The translations under genes were made by a program, and so were the position numbers. A model generated the notes under the pieces. The model did not search any database and was not told the origin of the DNA. It saw only the letters and a program-made list of their open reading frames with translations. DNA of 57,558 nt from CBFDCQ01 sp965603355 (GTDB lineage Bacteria > Hydrogenedentota > CAZGCA01 > CBFDCQ01), in contig CBFDCQ010000011.1 in NCBI GenBank assembly GCA_965603355.1, positions 1 to 57,558 on the forward strand. The letters run 5' to 3'. Of the stretch, positions 17,426 to 25,743 are shown piece after piece; the first letter of the stretch is position 1; each line of letters starts with the position of its first letter.

Positions 17426-18702
17426 GACTCCGTCTCCTCTGCGGTCGCACCTTCAGCAGCCCCTCTGAGAGAGCGCTCTTGCCCGATCTCGCCAGACTTA
17501 AAGATAGCGTATCGCGCGATCGGAGGACCTATCAGTTCGTTAACCAGCACAGAAGCAAGAACTATGGTCACCATCCGGATGGCGTAGGGCGACGAAGCGA
17601 AGGTCGGGGTTTGCTGCGCTATCATCACCAGGCCTATCGCCACGCCCGCCTGCGGAAATAAACATAAGCCGAGATACTTTCGTATTGCCGGCGCAGAGCG
17701 GGCAACGCTCGCGCCCAACAGAGCGCCAAAGTACTTCCCCGCAAACCGTGCCAATATGTAGATACATCCCAGCCCGCCGACACTGGCGAGCAGTCTCAGA
17801 TCGAGCTCCGTCCCGGCGAGCGCGAAGAAAGCGGCATATACGGGCGCCTCCAGCGGCTCCAACATCCGGAACACCCGTTCATTCTTGGAAGATAGGTTGA
17901 CAAGAACCAAGCCCGCCACCATGTTCGTCATCAGTGGCGACAGGTGCAGGTCCATCGTAATAGCACTGGAGAACAGGACGAATCCGAGAACGATGACTAT
18001 TATCTCGTTCCTATCGCGGCGGTTGACCACGAGCCGATGCACAACGTAGCCCATGGCGAACCCGATAAGCACGGAACCCGCGAGTTCCCAGAGCGGCTTC
18101 ACTACGGCCGCGCCAAAAACGCCTTGGGTCGTCTCTCCCGCCAGCACAGCGCATATCGCGGCAGTCACGCTGAACAGCACGACACACCCCGCGTCGTCCA
18201 GGGCAACCGTTGCAAGGAGCGTGTCCGTCATTCGCCCTTTGGCTTTGTACTCACTTATCACCGCAACCGTCGCGGCGGGAGCCGTCGCGGAAGCGATCGC
18301 CCCGAGCATCAGCGCCATCGGCAGCGGTGCGTTAAATGCGAGCAGGAGACCCGCGACTATCCCGAACGTCGCCACAAGCTGGAAAAACGTAATGCTGACC
18401 GTATCCTTTCCCAGCTTCTTCATCTGCCTGATGCTGAACCTGCCACCTATGCTTATGGCGATTAGACCCAGCGCGATGTGAGGTATCGGTTCCAGCTGCA
18501 CCGTTACAGTGTCGGGCACCAGCTTGAGAACCGATGGGCCGAGAACCAGCCCGGTGGCGATATATCCGGTAATGGAAGGCAGTTTCAGCCGCTGGGCAAG
18601 TTTGCCGCCAAAAAAACCGCATACCAGTAGAATGCCCGCACCAAAGATAATATTCTCGTGAAAGTAGTTCCTGATTTCGATCAGAGTTTCGATAATTATC
18701 AT
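17422..18702 (-). CDS. CPA2-family cation:proton antiporter
   Basis: A polytopic membrane protein of 426 residues with about 12 hydrophobic segments. LKLPSITGYIATGLVLGP near the N-terminus is the diagnostic CPA2 (KefB/GerN/NapA-like) sequence, and the ion-site region shows LDDAGCVVLFS, where CPA2 proteins carry Asp residues. There is no C-terminal TrkA-N domain; control may come from the EIIA/PII-like protein encoded next, whose start overlaps this stop. I prefer the ATG at 18702 over a TTG 15 bp earlier, although the Shine-Dalgarno (AGAG) is weak. It probably exchanges Na+ or K+ for H+, which would suit a cell that also runs an Rnf ion pump. Confidence 0.88.
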   Translation of the reverse strand: MIIIETLIEIRNYFHENIIFGAGILLVCGFFGGKLAQRLKLPSITGYIATGLVLGPSVLKLVPDTVTVQLEPIPHIALGLIAISIGGRFSIRQMKKLGKDTVSITFFQLVATFGIVAGLLLAFNAPLPMALMLGAIASATAPAATVAVISEYKAKGRMTDTLLATVALDDAGCVVLFSVTAAICAVLAGETTQGVFGAAVVKPLWELAGSVLIGFAMGYVVHRLVVNRRDRNEIIVIVLGFVLFSSAITMDLHLSPLMTNMVAGLVLVNLSSKNERVFRMLEPLEAPVYAAFFALAGTELDLRLLASVGGLGCIYILARFAGKYFGALLGASVARSAPAIRKYLGLCLFPQAGVAIGLVMIAQQTPTFASSPYAIRMVTIVLASVLVNELIGPPIARYAIFKSGEIGQERSLRGAAEGATAEETES

Positions 18703-18741
18703 CGACTCTGCCCACAAACGGCGCTTTCCTGCAAGAGCGCC

Positions 18742-19179
18742 TCAACGGTGCCAAATGTCCACCTGGAACGCGTCAGGAATAATCTCGATCTTCGGACGCC
18801 CGCTCTCCTGCTCATTGACTATGGATACTATGTCGAACCTGCAATCCCTCTCAGTCAGTGAGTTGATCTCCAGAAAATACCACGCCGTACGAGCAAGTTT
18901 TCTGCGCTTCCTCGCGTTGACCGAGAGTTCCGGGGAAGCGAAGGAGTCGGACCGCCGCGTCTTCACCTCGACGAACACTATCGTGCCCTCGTGCTCCGCC
19001 ACGACGTCTATCTCGCCGCCGCGAGCGCGGAAGTTCCTCGCCAGCACGCGGTACCCCGCGCGCCTCAGTGTACGGACGGCGCGTCTCTCGCCGGCCTTGC
19101 CTACTTCACTCGTCGTGAGAGATGAGCTCTTTCGTAGCAAAGATGCGGATATCCCCGAAACTCTTTCTCTGACGCACAC
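18742..19179 (-). CDS. yraN: UPF0102/YraN family nuclease-fold protein
   Basis: A 145-residue protein of the YraN family, with a restriction-endonuclease-like fold. The motifs are GKAGERRAVRTLRRAGYRVL, then ARNFRARGGEIDVVAEH with GEID, then IVFVEVKTRRS, which together give the E...D...ExK pattern of this fold. The first 25 residues are not conserved in the family, and the frame overlaps scpA by 74 bp if the ATG at 19179 is used. A TTG at 19140 would shorten the overlap, and neither start has a clear ribosome-binding site. It follows scpA, so it is probably co-transcribed. The cellular role is not established for this family. Confidence 0.85.
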   Translation of the reverse strand: MCVRERVSGISASLLRKSSSLTTSEVGKAGERRAVRTLRRAGYRVLARNFRARGGEIDVVAEHEGTIVFVEVKTRRSDSFASPELSVNARKRRKLARTAWYFLEINSLTERDCRFDIVSIVNEQESGRPKIEIIPDAFQVDIWHR

Positions 19180-19837
19180 GGAGCTTCCCGAGCCGTATGA
19201 GCTCGAGTATCGCGAGCAGAATGGCGACCATCTCCGCCAGCGCCCTGCCCTCGGCGAAAACCTCGCTCCAACTGATGCTGCGCTTTTCTCTCAGCCGCTC
19301 CTTAATCTCCTCCATCTTATCCTCGACCGGATACTCATCCCGTAGCACCTCCGTAAAAGGCACAGGCGCGGCATAGTCCACAACGTTCTTGAAAGCGGAG
19401 ATAAGGTCGTAGAGGTCCACCTCTACGAAGGAATCCTCCTCTTCCGGTTCCCACAAGCTTCTTTTGAAGAAGTCCATCTCACGGATCTCACGCTCCTCAA
19501 GGTCGTGCGCGATCTCTCTATACTTCCTGTACTCAATGAGCTTCTCGATTAGCTCAAGCCTTGGATCCGGTTCATCCTCCAACTCTTGCGGACAGTCCTC
19601 TTCCAGCGGCAGCAGCATTCTCGACTTGATCTGGACAAGCGTCGCCGCCAGGACGAGCCATTCGCTGGCTATATCGATCCCTTGCTGGCGCATCGCTTCG
19701 AGGAAGTTGAGGTACTGGTCCGTAACCTTCGCGATAGGTATGTCGTAAATATCGATCTCGTCTTTCTTGATGAGGTACAGAAGCAGGTCGAACGGTCCTT
19801 CAAATACGTCCAGTTTCAGCCTGTAATCACGTTCCAT
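19106..19837 (-). CDS. scpA: Segregation and condensation protein A (ScpA)
   Basis: The kleisin subunit of the SMC-ScpAB condensin, 243 residues, a normal length. The N-terminal kleisin motif is YRLKLDVFEGPFDLLLYLIK, followed by the family's IDIYDIPIAKVTDQYL and the helix ending KSRMLLP. The C-terminal winged helix (LAEMVAILLAILELIRLGK) would bind the SMC head. GGAG precedes the ATG. scpB, often the next gene, is absent; yraN overlaps the 3' end instead. It lies downstream of tatD with a 65-bp gap. Confidence 0.93.
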   Translation of the reverse strand: MERDYRLKLDVFEGPFDLLLYLIKKDEIDIYDIPIAKVTDQYLNFLEAMRQQGIDIASEWLVLAATLVQIKSRMLLPLEEDCPQELEDEPDPRLELIEKLIEYRKYREIAHDLEEREIREMDFFKRSLWEPEEEDSFVEVDLYDLISAFKNVVDYAAPVPFTEVLRDEYPVEDKMEEIKERLREKRSISWSEVFAEGRALAEMVAILLAILELIRLGKLRVRQRKSFGDIRIFATKELISHDE

Positions 19838-19902
19838 CGTGCGCTCCTACCCCATGAAGCCGGGCCAATCACGGCGCTCTGACCTGGAACGGCGCTCGGC
19901 GC

Positions 19903-20715
19903 TCAGCTGAGCGCCTGCCGTACATGATCGCTTGCCTTCTCTGCTTCTTCCAGTTCCACCTCGAAAAGACGTGCGGCATTCGACGAGGTGATCCGGCACA
20001 CATCATCGTAACTCATTCCCTTGAGTTCTGCAAGAGATCGAGCCGTATGAGTCAGGAACTGCGGCTCGTTGCGCTTGCCCCGAACAGGCTGCGGCGTCAA
20101 ATACGGCGCGTCCGTTTCGAGAAGCAACCTCTCGATCGGGATCGACGAGATCGCCTCCCGCAACGCCTCCGCGCGCCTATAGGTTATCTGGCCCGTTACG
20201 GAAAAGTGGAATCCGAGGTCAAGATAAGTGCCGGCAAGCTCGATCCCTCCCGAGTAACAGTGCAGAACCGCCCCGCGTAACCGGTCGGCATATTCCTCGA
20301 GGACGCCCGCGACCTCGTCATGCGCGTCTCTGTCATGAACCACCACCGGCAGGCGACATTCGACGGCCAGCTCCAACTGGCGCCGGAACGCTTCTACCTG
20401 CGCGTCGCGCGGCGACAAGTCCCGGTAGTAGTCCAGCCCGATCTCTCCGACGGCGACCACGGCGTTAGAGGCCGTCAGCTCGCGCAGCTCATTCAAGCCC
20501 CCCTCGTTCAGACTGCCTGCAACGTGCGGGTGGAACCCCACTGTTGCGCTCAATCCATTGTGTTCGGCCAACTCGACAGCCCTTCGGCTCGACCCCAGGT
20601 CTATGCCGATGATTACAATGTGGGAAACGCCCTCGGCAGCGGCTCGGTCGATGACTTCTTCAACGTCCGAATCGAACTGCGGAAGCTCAAGATGTGCATG
20701 GGTATCAATCAACAT
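19903..20715 (-). CDS. tatD: TatD-family metal-dependent DNase
   Basis: A 270-residue TIM-barrel hydrolase. It opens with LIDTHAHLELPQFDSD, the metal-binding HxH, and keeps GEIGLDYYRD (metal Glu), VVVHDRDAH, the His in VLHCYSGG, and the final metal Asp in LLLETDAPYLTP. All catalytic elements of the TatD/YcfH/YabD group are present. It follows ricT by about 20 bp, in the conserved order tmk-holB-ricT-tatD found in many bacteria, so it is part of a housekeeping operon. TatD proteins act as 3'-5' exonucleases on DNA. Confidence 0.95.
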   Translation of the reverse strand: MLIDTHAHLELPQFDSDVEEVIDRAAAEGVSHIVIIGIDLGSSRRAVELAEHNGLSATVGFHPHVAGSLNEGGLNELRELTASNAVVAVGEIGLDYYRDLSPRDAQVEAFRRQLELAVECRLPVVVHDRDAHDEVAGVLEEYADRLRGAVLHCYSGGIELAGTYLDLGFHFSVTGQITYRRAEALREAISSIPIERLLLETDAPYLTPQPVRGKRNEPQFLTHTARSLAELKGMSYDDVCRITSSNAARLFEVELEEAEKASDHVRQALS

Positions 20716-20736
20716 TTCGACGGTTCTCTTCGCGCT

Positions 20737-21423
20737 TCACTTACATTCTCCACAGTTCTTGTCGCACTTGTGCGGACCGCCCTCAGCGTAGAGCTCGTCC
20801 TCGTAGAGTATGCAGCACATTAACCGCCCACAAAGACCGGATATCTTGGCCGGGTTCAAGGCGAGCTTCTGCTTCTTCGCTTTCTTGATGGAGACCGGCT
20901 CGAAACTCCTTAGGAACGTCGTACAGCAAAGGGGTCTCCCACAACAGCCAAGCCCGCCTATCATGCGGGCTTGATCTCTCACACCTATCTGCCGGAGCTC
21001 GATCCGCGTCTTGAAATCGCAAGCCAGCTCCTTGACAAGGTCGCGGAAGTCTATTCTGCTCTCCGCCACGAAGTAGAACATAAGCTTCTTACCATCGAAG
21101 GTGTACTCCACGCTGACCAGCTTCATCGGCAGCTCTCGGTCGGCGATCTTCCTCGCGCAAGTGTCAAACGCCTCCTTCTCCTTCTTTAGCATCTCCTCAT
21201 ACGAGGAGATGTCGCTCGGGGAGGCCTTGCGAACAACCTTCATCGGGAAACGCCTCACAAGCTTCTCAGGACAAGGCTCCGGCGGGGCCACAACCTCGCC
21301 GAACTCCAACCCCCGATCAGTTTCCACAACACACGCGTCTCCGGACGAAAGCTCAACATCGTGGGAGACAAAACGGTAGACTCTCCCAGGCTTCTTGAGC
21401 CGTATCTTTACAATCTCGGCCAT
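20737..21423 (-). CDS. ricT: RicT/YaaT family protein (PSP1 domain)
   Basis: A 228-residue protein of the PSP1 family. In Bacillus, RicT (YaaT) works with RicA and RicF in an Fe-S complex that affects RNase Y. The PSP1 core is visible at VRKASPSDISSYEEMLKKE and YFVAESRIDFRDLVKEL. The cysteine-rich stretches GGLGCCGRPLCCTTFL and ISGLCGRLMCC are the family's signature and probably hold metal or Fe-S. The C-terminus adds another Cys group (CDKNCGECK). I start it at the ATG at 21423, which has GAGGT about 7 nt upstream. It sits between holB and tatD. Confidence 0.92.
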   Translation of the reverse strand: MAEIVKIRLKKPGRVYRFVSHDVELSSGDACVVETDRGLEFGEVVAPPEPCPEKLVRRFPMKVVRKASPSDISSYEEMLKKEKEAFDTCARKIADRELPMKLVSVEYTFDGKKLMFYFVAESRIDFRDLVKELACDFKTRIELRQIGVRDQARMIGGLGCCGRPLCCTTFLRSFEPVSIKKAKKQKLALNPAKISGLCGRLMCCILYEDELYAEGGPHKCDKNCGECK

Positions 21424-21462
21424 CTGCATCACCTCGGCATAATGTTCTGGCGAACGCCTCTT

Positions 21463-22542
21463 CTAATCCGCAAGCGTGAAAAACAACTCCTTGAAAACGC
21501 GTTCCTCATTCACGTTGTGTTCAAGCAACATCTGGGCTCGCGCAACTGCGCCCACTTTTACTTCGATACCGGCCCTATCGTGGCGTTCCGCAAGTTGAGC
21601 AACCGCCGGCACCGAGTCGGCGTTCCACAGCCGTTTGTCGAGCCCGGTTTCCACAAACACGAACACGTCCCTGTACCATACCCTCATCAGGTCCAGATAG
21701 CTTAACAGATCTTTCCTGAACACGCTGGCATAATGGGCTTCCTGCCTTTCAGCCAGATCTTTTGAATCCCCTTCAGGGGGCAACTCCTGCTCTTTAAGCA
21801 AGTCCTTGATCCGGTCGCGTTCCTTCTTAAGCCTGCCCAGAAAATCCCGGGCCACCAGCAGCGGGTCACGCCGATCGGCCAGGTCTGCGATCAACTTCGC
21901 GACAAACTCCCTCTTATCGGAATCTGCCAGTTCGAATGCCGTGCTCATCTGTCCCTGAGCGAGAATCGAAATGATGCGGGCGCGCTCCTGCGGCAAGTCG
22001 CGCTCGCGAACCAATAGTTCCTCCACGGTATGAGGTGTAAGAGGACGGAATTTAACTCTCTGACAACGCGACGATATCGTGGGCAGAAGCTGGTTCGGGT
22101 TGTGCGAGACGAGCACAAAGAGCGAGCTGCCGGGGGGCTCCTCGAGCGTTTTGAGGAACTTGTTTGCCGATACAGCGTTCATCCTTTCGGCCTCCAGTAT
22201 GATGGATACCCTGTAGGTCGCTTCGTACGGCTTTAGAGAAGCGCTCGCGACCACGTCTTCCATGGCCTGCTTGTGTATGATCCGGCCGGCTTTTGTCGGT
22301 TCGACGACGGTCACGTCAGGGTGCTTCGCGTCCGCGATCTTCAAGCACGACAGACACGTGCCGCAACTGTCGTCATCGACCTCACCGCAGTTTGCCGCAC
22401 CCGCGAAGGTCAGTGCCGTAAGCCTCTTGCCCACGCTGTCGGGTCCTTCAAACAAGTATGCGTGAGACAACCGGCGTTTACGAAGCGCCGCCCTTAACAT
22501 TTTGACAGCAACTTCCTGGTCTCTGATCTTTCCGAAACCCAC
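21463..22542 (-). CDS. holB: DNA polymerase III subunit delta-prime
   Basis: A 359-residue clamp-loader subunit. The N-terminal AAA+ domain has a relaxed P-loop (FEGPDSVGKRLTAL) and the four-Cys zinc module NCGEVDDDSCGTCLSCLKI. The sensor 1 region has LFVLVSHNPNQLLPTISSRC with the conserved SRC. The Walker A lacks the usual GxxGxGK(T/S), which fits a non-hydrolysing delta-prime. The C-terminal third is helical and diverged, as usual. It lies 15 bp after tmk and about 40 bp before ricT. Confidence 0.92.
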   Translation of the reverse strand: MGFGKIRDQEVAVKMLRAALRKRRLSHAYLFEGPDSVGKRLTALTFAGAANCGEVDDDSCGTCLSCLKIADAKHPDVTVVEPTKAGRIIHKQAMEDVVASASLKPYEATYRVSIILEAERMNAVSANKFLKTLEEPPGSSLFVLVSHNPNQLLPTISSRCQRVKFRPLTPHTVEELLVRERDLPQERARIISILAQGQMSTAFELADSDKREFVAKLIADLADRRDPLLVARDFLGRLKKERDRIKDLLKEQELPPEGDSKDLAERQEAHYASVFRKDLLSYLDLMRVWYRDVFVFVETGLDKRLWNADSVPAVAQLAERHDRAGIEVKVGAVARAQMLLEHNVNEERVFKELFFTLAD

Positions 22543-22557
22543 GCCTCTTTCTCCTCG

Positions 22558-23202
22558 CTAGAGTCGCGCTTTCGACAGAAACTCGCTTATAATCGACCGT
22601 ATGTTCTCTTGGACGACCTCGATCTCGCCGTCCGCCTGAACGGTCTTGACCCGGGCCGGTTCACAGGCCGCCACGTGTCGGTATCCCTCCCGGACCCGTT
22701 CATGGAACTCAAGCTCCTCACTCTCAAGCCTGTCAGTAACGCCCTCCTCGGAACGCCCTGCAACGCGCGCCAGACCGGTTTTCGCGTCAAGGTCAAGCAG
22801 TACGGTTATGTCGGGCAACAGGCCGTCCGTCGCCACCTCGTTTAACTTGCGAATTCGGTCGACGTCCAGTCCCCGCCCGAAACCCTGGTACGCAATAGTG
22901 GCGTCTGCATATCGGTCGCTGATAACCATTTCACCCCGCTCTATCGCGGGTCGGATCAACCGTTCGACATGGTCCGCACGACAACCCAGGTACAACAGCA
23001 GTTCGGTTTCGGCCGAAATACCGCTGTTAGACGGTGACAACAGGATTCCGCGAATCATCTCCCCAATCTGTGTGCCGCCGGGCTCGCGGGTTTCCGTAAC
23101 CGGCAGGTCCATGCTCTCAAGATAGTCGATGAGCAGACGCAGCTGGGTGGTCTTGCCGCTGCCTTCCACTCCTTCTATGGTTATAAAGAGTCCTTTATCC
23201 AT
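22558..23202 (-). CDS. tmk: Thymidylate kinase
   Basis: A 214-residue dTMP kinase. The ATG at 23202 gives the normal family N-terminus MDKGLFITIEGVEGSGKTT, with the P-loop at 11-19, and a GAGAG ribosome site just upstream; the frame extending to 23343 overlaps hisA and is not used. The DR(Y/H) motif appears in MVISDRYADATIAYQGFGRG, and the TREPGGT motif (VTETREPGGTQIGEMIR) binds the nucleotide. It heads the tmk-holB-ricT-tatD group. The 109-bp gap to hisA holds no gene I can support. Confidence 0.95.
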   Translation of the reverse strand: MDKGLFITIEGVEGSGKTTQLRLLIDYLESMDLPVTETREPGGTQIGEMIRGILLSPSNSGISAETELLLYLGCRADHVERLIRPAIERGEMVISDRYADATIAYQGFGRGLDVDRIRKLNEVATDGLLPDITVLLDLDAKTGLARVAGRSEEGVTDRLESEELEFHERVREGYRHVAACEPARVKTVQADGEIEVVQENIRSIISEFLSKARL

Positions 23203-23311
23203 CCGTCTCTCGCGCATTTCCAAACAGCGATTTTCTGTACTGCAGCGCCTCGCGCACAAATGTCTCCAACCGTTCGCCATCCTCCGACCAAGATGATTTG
23301 CCAGGCGTTCC

Positions 23312-24034
23312 TCAATCCTCGGCCGTTTTCGCGGCATCCTCATACGAGAACGCGCCGTCGTAAAGCGCTCTGCCGACTATAATCTCGTCAACTCCCAACG
23401 GAGACAACTTCTTTACGGACCGGATATCGTCGAGACTAGAGACCCCACCCGAAACCGTCAACGGTACCGTCAAGGCCGAGGCCAGCATCTCCGCCGATTT
23501 CAGGTCGGGTCCGGACATCGTGCCGTCTCTCGCCACGTTGGTGAAGATTATTCGTCCTACGCCAGCCGTTTCAGCGCGGTGTGCTACCTCGACGGGGGTC
23601 GCGTCGACAGACCGTGTCCACCCATCAACCTCTATCGCACCACGCCTCACATCAAGGCCGAGCACGACGCGCCGCCCGAATTTGGCCGCCGCCTCCTCGA
23701 TCAGGGCGGGATCCTCAAACGCTGCGGTTCCTATCACTACCCGCGCAACACCCATCTCGGCAAGGTTCTGCACTTTTCCCAAATCTCGTACACCACCGCC
23801 AAACTCTATAGGCGTACCGAGAGCCACTATCTTCTCAAGAATCGTCAGGTTCTTCAGTTGGCCGGTCAGAGCACCATCAAGGTCGACGACGTGTATCATT
23901 GCGGCGCCGCTATCAACCCAGGACCGCGCGGCGTCCAGGGGGTCCGCGAAGAACACCGTCTCCCTCGCTCGGTCCCCCTCGACCAGACGCACGCATTTTC
24001 CGCCGCTTATGTCTACAGCAGGAATAACACGCAC
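23312..24034 (-). CDS. hisA: HisA, ProFAR isomerase of histidine synthesis
   Basis: A 240-residue (beta-alpha)8 enzyme that isomerises ProFAR to PRFAR. The N-terminal half-barrel has VIPAVDISGGKCVRL with the catalytic Asp, and the C-terminal half has IIFTNVARDGTMSGPDL with the second catalytic Asp. Phosphate sites are seen as EFGGGVRD and VSGGVSSLDD. VDLDGALTG separates it from HisF, and the length is exactly usual. The other his genes are not in the window, so hisA is scattered here between rplT and tmk. Confidence 0.95.
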   Translation of the reverse strand: MRVIPAVDISGGKCVRLVEGDRARETVFFADPLDAARSWVDSGAAMIHVVDLDGALTGQLKNLTILEKIVALGTPIEFGGGVRDLGKVQNLAEMGVARVVIGTAAFEDPALIEEAAAKFGRRVVLGLDVRRGAIEVDGWTRSVDATPVEVAHRAETAGVGRIIFTNVARDGTMSGPDLKSAEMLASALTVPLTVSGGVSSLDDIRSVKKLSPLGVDEIIVGRALYDGAFSYEDAAKTAED

Positions 24035-24076
24035 AATCGGCTCCTTCTATCGCGGATGAGAACGTGGGGTAGCGTC

Positions 24077-24436
24077 TTATTTGGCGAGCTGCGATTTTGC
24101 CACGTCAGCCAGCCTCGCAAAAGCCACCGAATCACTTACGGCGATTTCGGCGAGAACTTTCCGGTTGACATCGACATCAGCCTTCTTAAGGCCATCCATG
24201 AATCGGCTGTAAGAAATCCCGTTCTGACGCGCCGCAGCGTTTATTCGCGCTATCCACAGTTTCCTGAAATCGCGTTTTCTCTGCCTGCGGTCGCGATAAG
24301 CGTACTTGCCGGCACGCTCCACTGCTTCTCTGGCTGTCCTGAACAGGTTCTTGCGTGCGCCCCAGTAACCCTTGGCCCGCTTTATTATCCGCCTTCTGCG
24401 CCGTCTTGAAGCTGGAGCGTTTGTTACTCTCGACAT
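24077..24436 (-). CDS. rplT: 50S ribosomal protein L20
   Basis: A 119-residue basic protein with the typical beginning MSRVTNAPASRRRRRRIIKR and the conserved AKGYWGARKNLFRTAREAVE, YAYRDRRQRKRDFRKLWIAR and INAAARQNGISYSRFM. It is the last gene of infC-rpmI-rplT. L20 is needed early in large-subunit assembly, and in several bacteria it represses this operon by binding the mRNA leader. AGGGGG stands 8 nt before the ATG. Confidence 0.98.
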   Translation of the reverse strand: MSRVTNAPASRRRRRRIIKRAKGYWGARKNLFRTAREAVERAGKYAYRDRRQRKRDFRKLWIARINAAARQNGISYSRFMDGLKKADVDVNRKVLAEIAVSDSVAFARLADVAKSQLAK

Positions 24437-24478
24437 TCGACCATCCCCCTCTCGGGCGTCACTACACGCCGCCCCCGT

Positions 24479-24676
24479 TCACGACCCGGGCAACAGCCGT
24501 CTTATGCGCCCGACATCCGCCTTGTCAACACCCTTGGATTTTCTCAGGTTGCGTCTGCGTTTCGCAGACTTTTTCGTCATTATGTGGCTGGCATAGGCTC
24601 GTTTTCTGACTATTTTCCCGTTCTTCGTGACTTTGAACCTCTTTGCAGCGCACTTGCGTGTTTTGAGTTTTGGCAT
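24479..24676 (-). CDS. rpmI: 50S ribosomal protein L35
   Basis: A 65-residue basic protein beginning MPKLKTRKCAAKRFKVTKNG, with the family's HIMTKKSAKRRRNLRK. Length and composition are normal. It lies between infC and rplT in the universally conserved order. GGAG is placed 6 nt before the ATG. The 130-bp spacer to infC holds no further gene. Confidence 0.97.
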   Translation of the reverse strand: MPKLKTRKCAAKRFKVTKNGKIVRKRAYASHIMTKKSAKRRRNLRKSKGVDKADVGRIRRLLPGS

Positions 24677-24806
24677 AACCCTCTCCGAAAGACAAACCTC
24701 AGACTTCTACTTTTCGCAATTCACAAGACATCCATGTCCCATGCCCAGAATCGCAGTTGCCGTCCACTGAACCATGTATATTCTTAACGAGTGCGAGGAG
24801 CCCGAG

Positions 24807-25325
24807 CTAACTGTGCGGCACGAGCACCATGATCATGTTTCGCCCCTCAAGCACGGGCCGACGTTCGACCTGGCAGAGCTCTTCGGTGTCCTCGATAACC
24901 CTCTCCAGAATCTTGCGACCCAACTCAATGTGAGTCATTTCGCGCCCGCGAAACATGATTACGACTTTGACCTTGTCGCCGCTCTCCAGAAACCGCTTGA
25001 CGTGTTTTACTTTAAACTCGTAATCGTGCCGCCCAATCTTTGGGCGCATCTTGATCTCTTTCACATGCGTGATGTGCTGGTGTTTCTTGGAGAGCCTTGC
25101 GCGTTTGTGCTTTTCGTACGTATACCTCCCGTAATCCATTATGCGGCACACGGGCGGGTCGGAGTTTGGCGCAACCTCGACCAGGTCAAGCTCGGCTTCT
25201 CTGGCGCGTTTTAGCGCGTCCTCCACCGGCATTATCCCCAGCTGATCGGCGTCCTCACCTATCAGTCGGACGGACCTCGCGCGGACCTCCTCGTTCACTC
25301 TAGCTTCGCGATGGCGATTGTCTAT
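24807..25325 (-). CDS. infC: Translation initiation factor IF-3, probable AUA start
   Basis: IF-3 binds the 30S subunit and checks the start codon. The body has RLIGEDADQLGIMPVEDAL in the N-domain and EIKMRPKIGRHDYEFKVKH plus VKVVIMFRGREMTH in the C-domain. A GTG at 25298 would give 163 residues, but the reading frame continues upstream with IDNRHREAR, the usual IF-3 N-terminus, to an AUA codon at 25323-25325. GGAGG lies 9 nt before that AUA, an ideal spacing, while nothing precedes the GTG. IF-3 genes are known for near-cognate start codons (AUU, AUC, AUA) that allow self-control. I therefore call AUA as the start, giving 172 residues. Confidence 0.88.
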   Translation of the reverse strand: MDNRHREARVNEEVRARSVRLIGEDADQLGIMPVEDALKRAREAELDLVEVAPNSDPPVCRIMDYGRYTYEKHKRARLSKKHQHITHVKEIKMRPKIGRHDYEFKVKHVKRFLESGDKVKVVIMFRGREMTHIELGRKILERVIEDTEELCQVERRPVLEGRNMIMVLVPHS

Positions 25326-25615
25326 ATTCGCTCACCTCCCATCAGTCTTGTACAAGAGACGCCGCGTAACCTCATTACTCCCGCGACAACAAACCTCCTT
25401 CCTCTTTGAAAACAAAAAAGCGGACAGCCTCCACCTTGCTGTCCGCTGGCCAGAGTCACGTTTTCGACCTTCCGATCGGTCACTATCCCTCTGACATCCA
25501 TCGGATTGCACAACCTTGTCAGCAACCTCCTCCTGCGAAGTCCCGGCGCTACAAGGTGAGAAGCAGCGGCTTCTTCTTGGTTCCCCAAAACCAGATTATT
25601 CCGTTTTCGCACTGC
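25326..25615 (-). promoter_or_regulatory. Long leader of infC-rpmI-rplT, candidate L20-type attenuation region
   Basis: About 290 nt separate the predicted transcript start from the infC start codon, far more than needed for translation. The leader contains a hairpin AGAAGC-CGCT-GCTTCT near its beginning, several purine-rich stretches (GGAGGAGGTTG) and a full intrinsic terminator at 25411-25447 well before infC. This is the architecture of transcription attenuation. In Bacillus the same operon is controlled by L20 binding its leader. I could not fold the RNA or match it to a known leader family. Confidence 0.55.
25411..25447 (-). terminator. Intrinsic terminator (attenuator) inside the infC leader
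   Basis: On the minus strand AGCGGACAGC (25438-25447) pairs with GCTGTCCGCT (25419-25428) around a 9-nt loop, followed by a T-rich run (TTTTTTGTT in the same direction). It is about 90 nt upstream of the infC start codon and about 170 nt downstream of the promoter, so readthrough must be regulated or partial. Confidence 0.8.
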
Positions 25616-25621
25616 AACCGT

Positions 25622-25650
25622 ATCATATCACAGTACGGGCCGCCTGTCAA
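25622..25650 (-). promoter_or_regulatory. Sigma70-like promoter of infC-rpmI-rplT
   Basis: Minus strand TTGACA (25645-25650), a 17-nt spacer, and TATGAT (25622-25627), preceded by TG one base away (TGATATGAT). Close to consensus in both boxes and spacing. Confidence 0.75.
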
Positions 25651-25743
25651 GCGCAATCGCAATGCGCTGTCAGCCGTACACTTCCACCATAGCGAGGAGG
25701 AATTGTCTCCGTATGGCGTCGTATCCGCGGTCGCTAGTGGCGA

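Noticed and set aside
23203..23311. A small gene between hisA and tmk (about 23 codons, TTG start, stop overlapping the tmk ATG)
   Set aside because: It has a weak start, is too short for a family call, and the spacer could simply be untranslated.
25326..25615. T-box riboswitch in the infC leader
   Set aside because: The stretch AAGGTGGAGGC before the terminator recalls the T-box core, but the rest of that motif and a specifier loop are not visible, and infC is not a usual T-box target.
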